Shown: positions 23,526 to 37,533, counted from the stretch's first letter. The stretch: 64,000 nucleotides of DNA from Henricia sp. BOLD:AAB3569 (GCA_037783545.1 JBBELK010000162.1:1674001-1738000); one strand, 5' to 3'. The notes: generated from the sequence alone by a model not told the origin. Program-made: numbers and translations.

Positions 23526-25678
23526 TGGGACATATGTATACTTGGGTCGAAACACTGATACATGTACTATGACGCCTTTGAAGCTCGCCACAACGCAGAA
23601 ACTTGTCCGTATACGATCCTTAACTTAGTGACACAATTGGTAACATCGCGCCCCGTGTGTCACATGCAGACGACTCTCGTTAAATTTAGAAAGTTCGGGT
23701 ACAATTCTCTAACTTCCCGATTATCGCTGGTGGATCTCTCTTTTTTCGGGTCCACGAAAAGTGCAAATGTGTTTGACATTGATTGATCAGAAACGAACTT
23801 CTAAACCCTGCGAAAAGTGCACAAGATCTTGCAGACATTTCGGGCAAAAGAGAAAGTGACGGACGTGGCAAATGGTGCATTATTTGACGGTCGAGTGTAG
23901 CACATGTGCCGCCATTTAGTTTCTTTTGCAAACGTCGTACCGTCTGTTTTTCCGCTTCTGCATTGTGCAGTGATCTGAGAAGAATTGTTTGTGCAGTTTG
24001 GTGGCTTAGAAAACGCATTTTCTTTAAATACATTTTCAAAATACATCTTAGTGAACCTTCTTGATTTAAAATTTGTGGGAAAACAGACCCTGTACAAAAA
24101 TTTATTTTATATAAAACAAATTCAAGTACATGTATTTCGTTTTTAGTGGACCGCACAAACTGTTATCAGTTTCTATACGAAATCCTACGACCGCTCATAG
24201 ATATCTGGTCTGGAAAACTATGCACCATTATACCTGGAGTATTCTGTTGCACAATTTGTATCATGGCTAACAAAACATTGGTAATACAGAGAAATACCAT
24301 GTAACCAAGTATTTAAGCCACGCAATAGACACCATACGCATTTCTCATTAATTTAATATACGCGTTCGTTTTCATGTTTCAGCTGATCGTACGCGGAAAA
24401 TGGATAAATGTACAGGGTTTGTTCCGATTTGAAAATGTAAATTCATATAATGAATGACTGTATCCAACCTTTAGCATATTCTAAATCACTTTGCCGAATA
24501 CAATAGCACATTTTCAGGGACACTAATGTTTTACAAAATAGTTTATTATGGGGTGATTATTGGGCTGATTATTTCCCCTTTATCTCCTCGATATATGTCG
24601 GGTTAATATTTGTTCGTGCGCCGCTATTTTCGCAAATGTAACACACCCGACGACAATGACGACTCCTTCTATTAATTGGACACAGTTAAACCACGTGACA
24701 CGAAGTTTTCAGCCAACAGTCCCCCGAACTCTGGTTGGTCAACCACTGCAGGCCACGGACGGACACCGTGACTGCAGTACGGAGGGAAAAATGTCGGTAT
24801 AAGCGCTGCACCAGGCGCGAACTACACCGTTTGATGTTGAGTGGTCTCGCCCAGTGATGACGGTCCTGCGATTATAACTCGGCGTGGTGACGGTCCGCGA
24901 ATTTTCCCAGAACTCTGTGTTGTGTGGAGCAACATGTACCGTTCAATGTAAAATACATGAAGCCCCGGTCTGCCCGCAGACGAAGACTTGTTGGCGCGAA
25001 CAATGCGGTGAGTTCTTGGCGCGCCCGCTTTTCGTAACTGGCACCGTCTAGACAACAAGACGCATTCCGCCGTTAGTTTTGCTGCTGCCAATTTCTAGAT
25101 TACATCAATATTCTTGTTGAGGCGGAATGAAGCCATCTAGTTCGATGATATGAACGAAAGCGACAGATCACTGGAAACACAGAGTTTGTTTACTCAAAAA
25201 CAACTTGCTCAAAAACGACAAAGAAAGGTGGAGTTCCACGGATGTACTCTGTCAAGGAGCATTAGTGCGTAACTGGGGACAAATGACGTTAGAGGTTTGC
25301 ATTAACACATGATTTCTCCTGATAAACTTGACTGAGAAAAACAAGAAACGATCATCTAAGTAAATGTCAGTTGGTCTTAAGTTGGTCATCTGTCTGAATT
25401 CGGAAGTTTTTGTTGGGGTTGCATGACCGGCTAACGACCTGACAGCCAAAAACACTAGGGAGTGGAGTTTAAGCACATTTTTAAAGACTGGGATTACAAA
25501 CGCGACTATTAAAGCGAGGAGTGTCGAATCGGTACAGTCTTTGCAGGTTCGTTAGACCGGCAACCATTGCCGCAGGTCGCTGGTCTTTGGCAGTCGGGAA
25601 CCCACATAATCAGTTTAAGGAACCGGCCTGTATATGAAGACTCCCGGAGACTCCGGTAAGCTGTGATACGCATCCAGC
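23526..25678 (+). promoter_or_regulatory. 5' flank and probable 5' UTR/promoter of engrailed
   Basis: This 2.1-kb stretch is comparatively poor in repeats and becomes GC- and CpG-richer from about 24640 to the start codon. Candidate core elements are CCAAT-type words in inverse orientation (TTGGTC near 24736) and AT-rich TATAAG near 24798, but I cannot fix a transcription start. Immediately upstream of the coding region, an in-frame TGA at 25664-25666 limits how far the protein could extend. Short frames on the minus strand here are unsupported. Confidence 0.4.
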
Positions 25679-26009
25679 ATGTCTACGTATAGTGAGCCCG
25701 AGAGGCGCCCCGCAAGTGCCGACGACGACAGCGGGCGCGACTCGGTGAGCGATCTCTCCATACAGACCAAATTCACCAACTTCTTCATCGACAACATCCT
25801 TCGTCCGGACTTTGGACGATGTGCATACGAGGAAGATGAGAAAGAACGAAGCGAAGATGGGGCGGAAAAGGCAAATGAGATCATTGTGACAAAGCAGTTG
25901 AACCAAGGCGCGAAAATCAGAAACACCGAACTAAACGACAAAGGGCCGAAGCAGGAGCAGTGGCCAGCCTGGGTCTACTGCACGAGATATTCCGACAGAC
26001 CATCATCAG
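25679..26009 (+). CDS. en: engrailed-class homeobox gene, coding exon 1
   Basis: Encodes residues 1-110 and the first base of codon 111 of a 245-residue engrailed transcription factor, a nuclear repressor that acts in segment, neural and skeletal-domain patterning depending on phylum. The ATG has A at -3, and an in-frame TGA lies 12 bases upstream, so this start is well placed. An acidic Ser-rich leader (residues 1-30) precedes EH1, FFIDNILRPDFG (35-46), the motif that recruits Groucho/TLE co-repressors. An acidic/Lys linker follows, and then EH2, WPAWVYCTRYSDRPSSG (95-111), whose Trp residues contact Pbx/Extradenticle. The exon ends CAG with donor GTAATG, a phase 1 junction inside the Gly codon of EH2. 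The N-terminus is very short: vertebrate proteins have long low-complexity leaders here. Confidence 0.97.
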
Positions 26010-28734
26010 GTAATGATTTACAGCCAGTATATATGATTTGTAAATCTACTAAATTATGAAATATTGATTTCGACTGTAAGCGAATGGTAGAATGAATGAT
26101 CATGTGAAAACACGGTGAATGACGTGCTATTATTTTCAGTTAGGGTTCATTCGATTACACGCTTATCTTTCGAAGTGCATGGTTGTTTAGTTTCATCTGG
26201 AGAAGACGCAGGGAACCAAAATATAAACAATAATTATAATAATATTGTCCATATTTCTTTCCCAGCACACACGGACATAATTCTTTGAACTTCTCAGTTT
26301 TGGATTAAACAGCATTTGTTCTAACCTCGGATTCACCAATAAAGACAAAGGCTGACGCTTTGTTCGTGTATAATGCTGTATTTTGATAGTAAACATTTCC
26401 AGTTAAAAAAATCGAACAACCCCTACCCTGGGAAAGTATGTGTTCTTACTAATTCCGATCATTGCAGTTAAATGAGCCCCGATGCAATAAGCAGTTTCAC
26501 AAGTTCCATAAATTGAAAACAGGCTAAACTTAAAATTATGCAGTTTTATTACCAAACACACTCATTGTCAAATTTAAGTTTGTTTTATTTTAATGTGTCA
26601 CAGTTAGTCGCACATAAAAATGCAGTTTTCTTTATTTATAATTTAATTTTTACCAACATTATTGTTCTTCAAACATCTTACCCAATACTCATTTTCAGAT
26701 TTCAGATTTCAAGAATCGCCTCAAAATATGAGGCGATTCTTGGCTCGCTCTTGCCTTGGGATAAGAAAAGAAATAACCACCCAAAGTTAAACACGAATGT
26801 CGCAACATAATACCTTTGAAATCGTTTTGCCAAAACCTTCCAACATCAAAATGGCCATGAAAAGATTTTATAATTTAAGAATTTAAATGGTCACGCTTGG
26901 CTGAGCATGCAGATATTTGTACGATTGGTAATTCTTCAGCTTTTCCTATAACACTTTTTTTCTGAACACTTTTTTCTTAACACGATTATTTCTCTTGTAA
27001 ATAAATCCCTGAAATAAGTTTGGAAACGTGTTTTCAATCACCTATATCTCGGTTATTAGTGGCCCGTTCGTGTTTTGATGGATACCTCTAGAAAGCCATT
27101 AGTTTCCATAACGAAACAACATTATTTTGTAATAATGCGGTTACAAAATAAGTTTGTTAGTGCGGTGCGGGTGTGTCCCAAACAGAATGTGCTGATATTA
27201 TGCGTGCCATTAGGGAATTGGACATATTTAACGTTCAATGTTATCAATACCGTATACAAAACAAAGACATAATCGACCAAGCAGGGAAAACAGATTTCCA
27301 AACATGTTGGTGGGTTTTGAATGGTTTAAGTGGGGCGTCAATTTATTCTGTTTGCTTTATTTTTCATGCAATTTAATTTTTTATAGTAAATCCATTTTTG
27401 ACAGAACATCCTTTCGTAAAAGCTAGAAAAGTTTCAAATGCACGAAGGACAAAAATATATCGTCGCTTTTTCGAGGGGGAGATTCCACGAAGGTCTTAAA
27501 GCCCATCACCCAGATTATTGGCCATGGCCACGGGCAGTCCTTCCGTAGGTATACATGTAACAGAACTACCCATCAAATACAAAAACAACTGCAGCAGTGC
27601 TTCTCACTGTTGAAATTCCTACCCTGTATTTTAAATTGTGACCAGGCCATACTTGTCCTCATAATATTTACTTAATTTACAGAAAATGATCTCGCTGCCT
27701 CTTTAACTTTGTTGCTTAATTTCACCTTCGATTGAATAACACTGCCTTCGTGTTATTTGATAACGTCCGCTCAGTAATTGGTCTTTTTATTATTAATGAC
27801 TTATTAAAGATTTAGGCATTTTGGTGCAAGGGTCAAATCACGTTAATTGAACCATATCACTGCGATTGACTTCGTATGATACACTAATTTGAGAAACTAA
27901 TTTTCTCTTGTGTTGGGTAAAACCACGTCACATATCATACTGAGTACTTCCTACTTGTAAATACACGGATGCCGTAATGTCTATAGAATTACGATAACGG
28001 CTTGGAAAACGTTGTGGGTTTTATCCCGGCCGTGCTACTTGCGCGCTCACGAGTAAAGTGCGCTTGCTTCATACTTCGGATGGGATATCAATTCCCTGGT
28101 CCAGTGCGTTGTATAATGCATGTAAAACGTTTCAGGGCAGTGTTTCTGGCATTTGATCTCTCTATGAAAGATCAGTGTTTGCCATTATTGTGCTACCCAC
28201 ACGGCAAAAACAACATAACATAGGCCTACCCAATATTAGACGTAAGCCACATTATACATCCTATGTAAAATCTTAGAAAGACTGAGGTAGATATTAAAAC
28301 TGAAAGTGGTCTGGTAGAGTATTTTAATCGCAAGATGAACGACAGATGGTCGACTTATATAGGCCCATTAACTGCCCGTAAACGGGCTCCCTTGCGTATT
28401 TTAGTCCGCATTGTTATTTTCCCATTTTAAAGCAATAGTACAGCAGAACCTATACCGGTTGGCCTAAGAAACTAACGCAACGTCAAAATCTCAGCTTTTC
28501 GCCCACAATGAAAATAAGGAAAGTCTTGGCCTTTTTTTCGGGCTTGAACTGTCTACGACAAAATTATCCCACGCGTTAAAGAGATACGTGTATTCAATTT
28601 GATACAGTCCCTGCTCTGGCGTTATTCTTCCCTCTTACTGCATCCCCTTCGACATGGTAAGTTAAAGTAAATTTAAAAGCTAATACCGGTACCTTAAAGT
28701 TTATGAAATAAAAGGCCAATACAGCCTTTGCACG

Positions 28735-28848
28735 GCAGCCATGACAGGGGGCAGTCACATTTTTACCAAGTGTCATGCATGAGTAGGTGCTTTGTAGTTC
28801 TATTGTTACATAATTTAAATAAGAAAACCTGCCCCCTGTCATGGCCGC
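28735..28848. mobile_element. Short palindromic element
   Basis: CCATGACAGGGGGCAG (28739-28754) and CTGCCCCCTGTCATGG (28829-28844) are perfect 16-bp inverted repeats enclosing about 75 bp of AT-rich sequence. No second copy in the window was found, so it is either a small MITE or a simple hairpin. Confidence 0.75.
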
Positions 28849-29707
28849 CGGTGCAGAAGCTCTATTGTCGCCGAGGATGTCATGTAATATTAACAATAAC
28901 ATCACGGATAGAGGCATTCCGTGCTGTATTAAATTATCACTGCTATAATACCGTTCCGCTTTCGTCATCAACTATCTGGCAATTTTGTTACGATCAGGAG
29001 TTTGAGATTTAGACGATTTTCAGTAGGTAATATATTTATTTTGTTTCCACGGCCTCAGGTTATTTTCCGTATTTATTGTAAAATTTCAGCTCTATCAACA
29101 CAAAAGGTGATGCCTCAAAAATCAAACTATAACTTCGAATCGGCAGCGTTATGGACTGACTTCGTCTATTGTTTAATTTGCAATGGGATGTTAAAAAATA
29201 ATTTTGGATAAGCCCTTTTTAAAACTTTGCAACTTTGCACAGGGGCGTAGAAACCGGGTCAGTTGGGTCGGCTAGGGCCAGTCCTATAATTTGCCAAATA
29301 TCACTTTTGTTTCCGAATCTATGTTTCCTTTCCTTGTGATTCCTCACAGCTTACAGCAACTGTTATGCTCATCATTAGTATTAGTTAGAGCAACGTAAAT
29401 TACTTCATATGCTTAGTGGTTTGCCGTAATTTGAATTGCACTTCATTATTCCTTTCTACATATCTCAGCATGGCCAGTCTATAATGTCAAACTGCTTCTG
29501 ACGAGCCTGTTGCAACTATATATGCTACTGAGCATGCACCAGGCTTCAGTTCGATCTCATCGGTTCAAACGAAGATTGCCAATATAACAATAAAAGGCTA
29601 AATAAGTGAGGGTGGGTTGGTCTTATTGTTTTTTTCTCTGCTGGCCTTCGCTTCAAACCCCAAATATATCATTTGCAGTTACCCACAATTTTACTTAAAA
29701 TTTTACT

Positions 29708-29912
29708 TTTAAAAAGTTGCCTGCATGCAGACAACTTTTTTACCATTCATTCATATACAAAAACCATGCATGGATTTGTTAAGGTTTTCTTAAGTATACT
29801 TCACCTATGTGGCTGAGATTTCTACAAGGCAGTTTATCAACGTTATTCTTTAGTTATGTAATGCTGTTGTTTCTGTTTTTCTGTTTTCTTTTTTTTTTCA
29901 TGTAGTTTGTCT
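29708..29912 (-). mobile_element. TTAA element family A, partial copy
   Basis: In reverse orientation it starts at TTAA (29913-29916) with AGACAAACTACATG. It includes the family words AAGGCAG/TTTATC and CATGCATGG. The opposite terminus is lost near 29708. Confidence 0.75.
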
Positions 29913-30083
29913 TTAAATGGGCGTCGCGAGGGCGATTAGTGGAGAGTTAACGATCATGACAGTATGGCATGCCCCGGAAATATTTTACAAGACTCGTGAG
30001 CTTGAGAATTCACAAAGTGACTTATTCACAAAAGTGGTCGATTTTACAAAACTCGTGACCTATTCACAAAATTGGTAAATTAA

Positions 30084-30119
30084 AGATAAATAAATAAATA
30101 AACAAATAAATAAATAAAT
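30084..30119 (+). repeat. (ATAA)n microsatellite
   Basis: A run of ATAA tetramers with one ACAA interruption. It may be the tail of a decayed retroelement, but I recognise no body upstream. Confidence 0.9.
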
Positions 30120-33100
30120 GTTTCAAGCATGTTTAAAGGGGAACTTAGACCAACGGGTATTAATGGTTTCATTTGTCGATGTAATTTCAAGCATTCGATT
30201 TAATCCACAACATGTCGCATCCGTGTGTTGACTTATAGAAAGCTGTGTTTAAAGTAGTATAGCCATGCGGTTTCTGATAGCGCATGCCGCTCTCACCGGG
30301 TTTAATAGGCAACGGTGGTATGACGTTTTTGCGGAGTTTCCGTCATTGATTGCAGCACCACACTATTTTGTTTTGTTTTTTAAGCAGGGAAGAATTTGTT
30401 GTTCCCCATGGTACAATTTTTGAAACTAAATACATTATACCAATCGAACATAATTAAATATATATATATATATTATTCCAGTCAAACACATTTCAAAGCT
30501 TTAATAAATAACGTACGATTTCCAGATTTGTAAAAGAATGTTAACCCTGCGATCGACAAAGGTGCTCATCTCAGAGGCACTTAAAAAAAATAATATTAAT
30601 TACAAAAAACCCTGAGGGCTAATTTTGCTGAAACTAGGCCTACATGTAATCCTCAGTTGAAAAGCCTATCATTTCAGATTCTGTCCTTTTAATGTTGACT
30701 TCAACCCCTAGTTTGTGTACAAACGTACGTTTTTTACTGTAATGCAATACTCTGCGTGTAAATACACCCATGTTACCGCTTCCCCAGTGACAGAATATAA
30801 AGAAGAGATGTTTACAAGTCAATAACCTTGCAGAGGATTAGCCCCAGGGGTTGGCTGGGTCGCTAAACCGCCTCTACGATGAGCCCCTTGGTGCTTACGT
30901 GTCATTTTATGGGCGTGGTACCTCAGACGGTTAAGGTGTACAAAGCTATTGTTTCGGACTACAGTAATTTCGCCCTTTGTTTTGCCACAATAATTTTCTC
31001 CCATAACTTTGTTTATACATAACTGTTAATATTACCGTAATCAAACGTGTTATTGTGCTAGCAATTTACTGTTGCATTGAATATCCAAAACAAATAATTT
31101 AAAGGTTCGAGACACAGCATACATTGTTTTTGTCTTGTATTAGTTCAAACACGCAAATGAATATATAACCTTCGTTCTGTCCAAGTACATGTACGAAAGA
31201 ATTATGTCAAATGTCAACTTTAGTGGACGGACTTTAATTCCTTGTTATTGTAAACTCACAATTCTTTCAAAACACTCGCTTAATCATATTTCCCTAAAAG
31301 TTGGCTTAACGTGATTCAGAAGCCCAATCCTTTCCCACTCCAAACACCATTTTCTTTAAAGGTTAAATCATTTGCTTGGAAAATATAAACTCGAAGCAGA
31401 TTGTGCCTATACTGAAATCAACCAACAGATCGCTCGTAGGGTCAGAAATAATTAGGCCCGAGCAAGTTGACAGGAGCCAGGTCGTGGGGCCTCGTGGCTC
31501 ATATCACGGCGGGACCGCAGTCAGTGTATGCGACAGACGGTCATGTTCGCGGAAAATTGAATTTCCGATATATTATTAGTTTTGAGAAACAGCGTATTTT
31601 ACTCCTTCTACCCTGCTCAGCACACGCCGAAAATCAAAGACTTCAACACACGTTTACTGCCAGCGATATACACAGTAAATGACATGGCATATAAAACGTA
31701 CTGGAGGTGGCCAGTAAAGGCAATCTCTATATTAAACACCGAGTACAAATCTTATAAATAAATTCACGGACACTTACACCTGAAATTTAGCACCGCTTGT
31801 ATTGTTTAGTTAACACATCTTACAAGACCATACGGCATGCCGGTAATTCCTATTAATTATCTACAATGAATAGTTATGTTAAGCTGCGCAAGGCGAGTAA
31901 AAGTTTTATTTGCATGTCACAAAAATACCAATCCCAGCCCACAATTAGGTGAACTGCGGTGTCTGTAGCAGCAGCTGAAATGTATGTGACATTGTAGATA
32001 TAAAGCACAGTACCATTACATATTACTTTAAATTGTGATTGTATATTATATATTTTTTGGTCTGAATTTATTTTATTTTTATTATTATTTTTACCCGTTT
32101 TTACTGTTGGCAGGGGTCTGGATGTGCACGTCTTTTGATGACTTTTTCTTTACTTGTGTAGCCTATATCCGAGACAGCCCCTTCTAACTTTTATTGCCAG
32201 TTTTAATGTCTGCATATTAAAAAAAATAAAAAATAAGAATAAATTACTAATATTGTCGAATTTATCATAAATTTGCAAGCCCTTACACCGGCCCACTATA
32301 AGGTCAAGTACATCGTCACAAACGCTACTTTTTTTAACAAAGCATAGTATATCATAAAGTTATTAAAAACCAACATAACGAACACAATCCAAAACTTTAT
32401 CTTCTATTGTGTAAAAGATCGTTCAGCGGCAATCAATCTGTAAGGTGGATTTTGAAATATGTTTCATTTTATGTAAAAACCGAATTCTTATCAGCTTTAC
32501 TACGTGTAGGCTCCACGCATAGACTATATTAATGACTCTCGAACAATATTGATGTCTGCTCAATATTAAACAAACTAGTTAAAGTCCCTTTGGTTGCATC
32601 ACGGTAACACCTGACAAGACAAGCTCATCAATTCACTCGCTAAGGCGTTAAGACAGAAGTGCGACCATCATGAAACCATCTGTGACTAAAGTCACTTCGA
32701 AACAGTTGACACTGTTATTCTTCTTCGGGTTCTTGGGGGACGGACGAGAAAGCCAATTACTGCTTGCGGTGGTTACGCTTATACGCTGCGCAGCGGAGCG
32801 AAGCGGTGTAAAGCTTCTTCAGCTATATACCGTGCAGAGAAAGCATTCGTGCCGGCTGCCGCAACCAAAACGCTCCAGTGATTAAGTCAATACTTGCTGC
32901 ATCATTACCCCGTTGATTTAGCCGTGATAAGGCCCGTTCGACTCTATTAGTTATGGACAGATGTCTGCGCTGAGTTAATATCTCCAGTACCCTATAAAAT
33001 ATACGTTGGTAAAGCGGCGGCTGTTTATGATATTAAGATGAGACCGAGTTTAGACCGTGCATTCAGGCGAGGCGAACGGGGCAGAGAGAGGGGGTGAAAT

Positions 33101-33559
33101 TCACGGGTATTGGGTATCATTCCCAGGCGAGTTCGGACGACGCGTTAACCGCCCGGACTTCAGAAGAGGAATTAATGTCATTTGGGCCTGTTCGTATATT
33201 GCACTCGTAATTACAACTCGATTATTGCTTTCTACGTCACCTTGATGAAGTTAACAATCCGCGTACTGATGAAACATGCGCCTGTATCACTCCCATGCAA
33301 TAAAGCAAAATCTGCTCTAACTTTATTTACAGTAAGCGTGGCCTTATAAATCCATCATTTATTTTGCAATCTGGCATTATATCGTCTCTCAAATTCTAAT
33401 CTGGGACCTCATGCATAAAATTAACAACATAATCACATGTGTATAAGGTAAAACTACATATACACCTCAAACAGATTCTATACTGAATGGCGCTCAGCTG
33501 AATGTAGTTTCACTTAATGAGATTGTGTCTAAGGCCTCTCGACGACTGTATATTTTATG

Positions 33560-34265
33560 TATTTTGAAGAAATTTTGTGCTTCAATCCACGATTTGGTCA
33601 CTGTTTATATAACATATATATCAGGCCAACATTAGAGTACGCTTCACCAGTTTGGCATACTGCCATTACACAAAGTCAGTCAAAGAAAATCGAATTTGTA
33701 CAAAAGAGAGCTTTCCGAATAATGCTCTGATGGCAAGAAATGCAGTTACAGTGAATGCCTTGAATTGACCAAGTTACAGTCTCTGACAGAGCGAAGAAAT
33801 AATTTGTTTCCTAACTTTAGAATGAAATTGTTAAACTCAAAACGCCATAGACAGTTACTACCACCATCAAAATCTGTAAACTCACGGGTCTTGCGCAACA
33901 TGTCAGGGTTGACAAGAGTGAAATGTAACACAGAAAGATACAAAAAAATCTAGCATTCCCCAGCTTGCTAACATTTTGTAAATTGGGGGAGGGGAGGGTG
34001 GGGGGTGTGTGGAGGATAAAAGGTGGTTGTTCTTGGAATGTTTCAAATATCTTATAATCTGTTCAATTAATTACTGTAGCTTGGATAGTTTATATTATCT
34101 CATTAGTATTTTTTTGTTAAACGTTTAATATTATTCTTTACTCGTACCCAAGTTATATTCTCTTATATTCATCGTTTACCCCATGTAAGGTGGCCCGGTC
34201 AGCAGCAGCTGTTGGTCATTGTAATTGGAATAAACCATTGAATACAAATAAATAAATAAATAAAG
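33560..34265 (+). mobile_element. 3' fragment of a CR1/jockey-type LINE
   Basis: Starting near 33605, a broken frame gives IYIRPTLEYASPVWHTAI, KIEFVQKRAFRIM and, after a stop/shift, LTKLQSLTERRNNLF. It ends with TRVKCNTERYKKSSIPQLA, i.e. the thumb and C-terminal tail of a LINE reverse transcriptase. A ~250-bp 3' UTR follows, with a G-rich patch at 33984-34011, the phrase GTAAGGTGGCCCGG and an AAAT-repeat tail at 34247-34265. The copy is 5'-truncated and inactive. It lies in the same orientation as the gene. Confidence 0.85.
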
Positions 34266-34789
34266 ATACATATGTACATCAAAACGAGTTCCCATAGATA
34301 CAACAAAAAGAAAAAGGAAATACATGTACCGACAAAACTAGGAAATCAATGTTTCAATTTTTTATTTGTTTCCTGAAATATGTTTATTCGACTATATGAC
34401 AAGTATGCCATTGCAAAAAGTCTTTCTTTTTCAGTTTTTGCCTAAACAAATTAAAACGGAGAACAATAAATTATTCTGTTTTCTTCCCTGTAGTTGTTTG
34501 ATTCAAAATAATTGAACATCTTTTCTTGGTGCGAATCTGTGCTGTGCATTTCCCCTTGTCCAGATTTATGGTTAAAATCAATTGAAACTTAAAAGTATCA
34601 TTCAAAACTGGTTTGCACATTTACCGTTTGAAAATTTGATGCAATATGAATGTACCGATACAAGAAACCCATTTCGTTATGAAATAAAGTACGCATATTC
34701 TTTCGAGCGTAGTTTGTACTTACAAGATCTGCCTGAAACATATAACATTCAAAAGATACATTATTATCATGTGCAGATGAAACGTTTTT

Positions 34790-34993
34790 ACGAATTCCAG
34801 GAGCAACAGCATTACATAACTAAAAAATAATGATAATAAACTGCCTTTAATTTCAGCTACATACTTCAGAAAAACCATAAAAATGCAAATATTTTTTTTG
34901 TGGTGTTTGTTACTATTGCTATCAACACTTTTAGTTGTGTGGTTTTTTTTTTAAAATAATACCTTGGGTCGCTGCAAATGATGTAATGGGGCT
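34790..34993 (+). mobile_element. TTAA element family A, partial copy
   Basis: Contains GGAGCAACAGCATTACATAA, AAACTGCCTTTAATTTCAGC and the right end GCAAATGATGTAATGGGGC followed by TTAA (34994-34997). The left end is not recognisable. Confidence 0.75.
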
Positions 34994-35425
34994 TTAAGTG
35001 ATCAAAACTACGTGAAATTAATTCGTGTACGGGAATCAGTTTTTGAAACTCGTTTTGCCCCAAAAGGCATGTACCGATCGACAATAACTAGAAAAGTAAA
35101 AGCTGTACACATTTGATATGCACCATCTTGCTCTACTTTGAAATATTGAAGTCATCAAGGTGCCCTGCCTCTAGAGCGCGGGAAGTACAATGCACTGTAT
35201 TCGTCACAATTCGAATTAACAAAAACTAATGAAGCGTCCTAAATATCTGCCATCCCAAAGAGATAAAGACTTCAGAGCGGACCGCTCTGTACTTATTTGC
35301 ATTTTGATTGCCAACATCCATCAAAATAAGGGAGGTTTTTTTGTTCGCTCATTACACGGCCTTGGCAGAGATTTGTCACTCGGTGCACCACAGTTTGAAA
35401 GACTTTGTTAGTTAATCACCGTTAA

Positions 35426-35789
35426 AGACAAATTACATGTGACTGGAAGACTTTTAAAGGCATACGTATCATTTGCAAGATAAAACATTTTACAGATTCA
35501 TTTTACAGAATGTTGGTAAACTATAGCCTGAAGAAATTTTAGTTACTTAGATGCATCAACGCTTCAGAAAACCTTGAAAATCTATATATGGATTTTGTGT
35601 ACAAGTGAAAAGTAAAAAAAGTCCCGTGCACTGGACCTTTTTAGAAAACCACCTTCGGTTGTCAATTTCCGGCATGAAATACCATTTTGGAAGGAAATAA
35701 ATTCATGTTGTGTTTGTTACCATTGCTATCAACACTTTGAGTAAGGTTTTAAATTTCCTGTCAACTCATTGCAAATGATACAATGGCCT
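35426..35789 (+). mobile_element. TTAA element family A, full-length copy
   Basis: Flanked by TTAA at 35422-35425 and 35790-35793. Starts AGACAAATTACATGTGACTG and ends GCAAATGATACAATGGCC. The body carries CTTCAGAAAACCTTGAAAA and a CACCTTCGGTTGTCAATTTC segment. A partial sister copy follows immediately. Confidence 0.82.
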
Positions 35790-35793
35790 TTAA

Positions 35794-36026
35794 AAACTGC
35801 AGGAACAACAGCATTTATGTTCATTACATATGTTCATACTAAATAATGTTCATAAACTGCCTTGTAGAAATTTCAGCCACATAGATGGAGAAAACCTTTA
35901 AAAATTGCATGGTTTTTGTGTTGAATGAATGGTATAAGGACATCGTTACACGATTTTTTTCCAGTTGGTTTTTCTTGTCAACTCGTAAAGTAGAATGTTT
36001 GGTAACTGCAAATGATGTACTGGAGC
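35794..36026 (+). mobile_element. TTAA element family A, partial copy in tandem
   Basis: Begins inside the family sequence at GGAACAACAGCATTTATG and runs to GCAAATGATGTACTGGAGC. The closing TTAA has become TTGG. It follows the previous copy head to tail. Confidence 0.7.
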
Positions 36027-37172
36027 TTTGGCTGGAAACTCGTACATGTCGCGGCTTCCATTAAAACAGAAACAAAGTTGCATGGTGTTGTAAGTGAGAA
36101 TGACGGCGCAGATGATGCGTGGGAAATTTAGCTTTGTTTACCAAATTCTGTTCAATTCTTGTGCTACACTCAGTGGGTCATATTTCTTGATCCTTGTATA
36201 ACAATAATATACGGATACAGCACTTGTTCAACGCAATGTTTCTTGGGTGTTCTTCTTCTTTTAGTTTTGGAAAGTTTATCACCCCAAGAATATAGTTTCA
36301 TTAGAACATTGTGATTTTTCGCTCAACATTTTAACAGGGATGTGGTTTTTCAGGTTTTTTCCTGAAATCGGGTTTTTTAGCCAAAAAACATGACTCTTGT
36401 GAAACGTGTGATTCACACACGCCGTAATGGCTTCACGCTGCGCACTCGCAATTTCAGGTTTTTCTTCTCAAACATCCAATCACATCCCTGATTTAACAGA
36501 CAAAATGGTCAACAACGCCGTATGTACATGTATTCTTTCTCTATAGGAAGAAACCGTATAAACAGTATAATCTATAAACCTAAAATCCATTCTCTGGGAA
36601 GACGCTGGATTTTATCTCACGGATTACCTGTTCGCTTCAGGCTACCAGGCACGTCGTGGATGCCCGTCAATAGCGGCCAGTCTTTTTCTTCCATATACAA
36701 TCAAAACAAAATGGACAGTACTAGGAATTTTTCATTATCAACATCACTGATGTGGATACTTTTGCATTCAAATTTTAAAAGCCTAAATTTATTGTGGGTG
36801 ATAAATTCCCAATGAAAAAGCGGTCTAACGAAACGCTGCTTTGAAAGCAGTGACTTTATTAATTCATGCATGCACACATTTACCCCGAAAAGCCGGATTT
36901 TGTTTGTATTATTTACAATTTTGTACATGTTTATGTAAATTATGTTAATGCAAATTATATAATGTGTTTTTCGATGCTCCATATTATCTTCACAACATTC
37001 GGTAAACTCCGATACACCGATTAACGACAAAGCCATTTTCAATCGTTTTCACTGAATCAGTGTATATAGAATTGCTGACTGAGATGGTGCCAGATTATAC
37101 CTTGGACCGCATACATGAAACGCATTATTCGCTTAATTACACACTTTATTGCAATTTTTACATTCAACTTAA

Positions 37173-37533
37173 AGGAGCGTGACCAGAGTTTCTGGAAAAT
37201 AGTTTTCGATGTAACTTACCAATATTATCAAGTAACTCCCATACACACCTCCCATGTCCCAAAAACCCGAAAACATTCGCAATTTCCAGTAAAATATTGA
37301 ACAAAACTATCGAGTCGGCTTTCAGCGTATAAACGTTGATACTGGAAATTTAGTTTACAAATAATCGGTGGATTTTCGACGATATCCTCGGAAATATGCG
37401 GCCTAGAAGCGCGGGAGTTTCAGTTTCGTAATCAGAAAAATATAACGGATGTTATGATATAAAAATCTCATGACCCATAAGGTAAGTCCCGGGGAGTTAT
37501 GGGTAAAAAAAAAGGTGATCTGGTCACACTCCT
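37173..37533. mobile_element. TTAA-flanked TIR element, family H
   Basis: TTAA at 37169-37172 and 37534-37537 flanks AGGAGCGTGACCAGA and TCTGGTCACACTCCT, 15-bp inverted repeats with one mismatch. The 361-bp interior is non-coding. The ends differ from families A and C, so this is a third TTAA-inserting non-autonomous family in the window. Confidence 0.88.

Noticed and set aside
25610-25941. Antisense frames of ~100 codons opposite engrailed exon 1
   Set aside because: They are shadows of the real coding strand; the sense frame contains EH1 and EH2.
32670-32885. 71-codon frame beginning MKPSVTKVTSKQ as a small secreted protein
   Set aside because: There is a short hydrophobic stretch but no clear signal peptide structure, no splice signals and no homologue I recognise.
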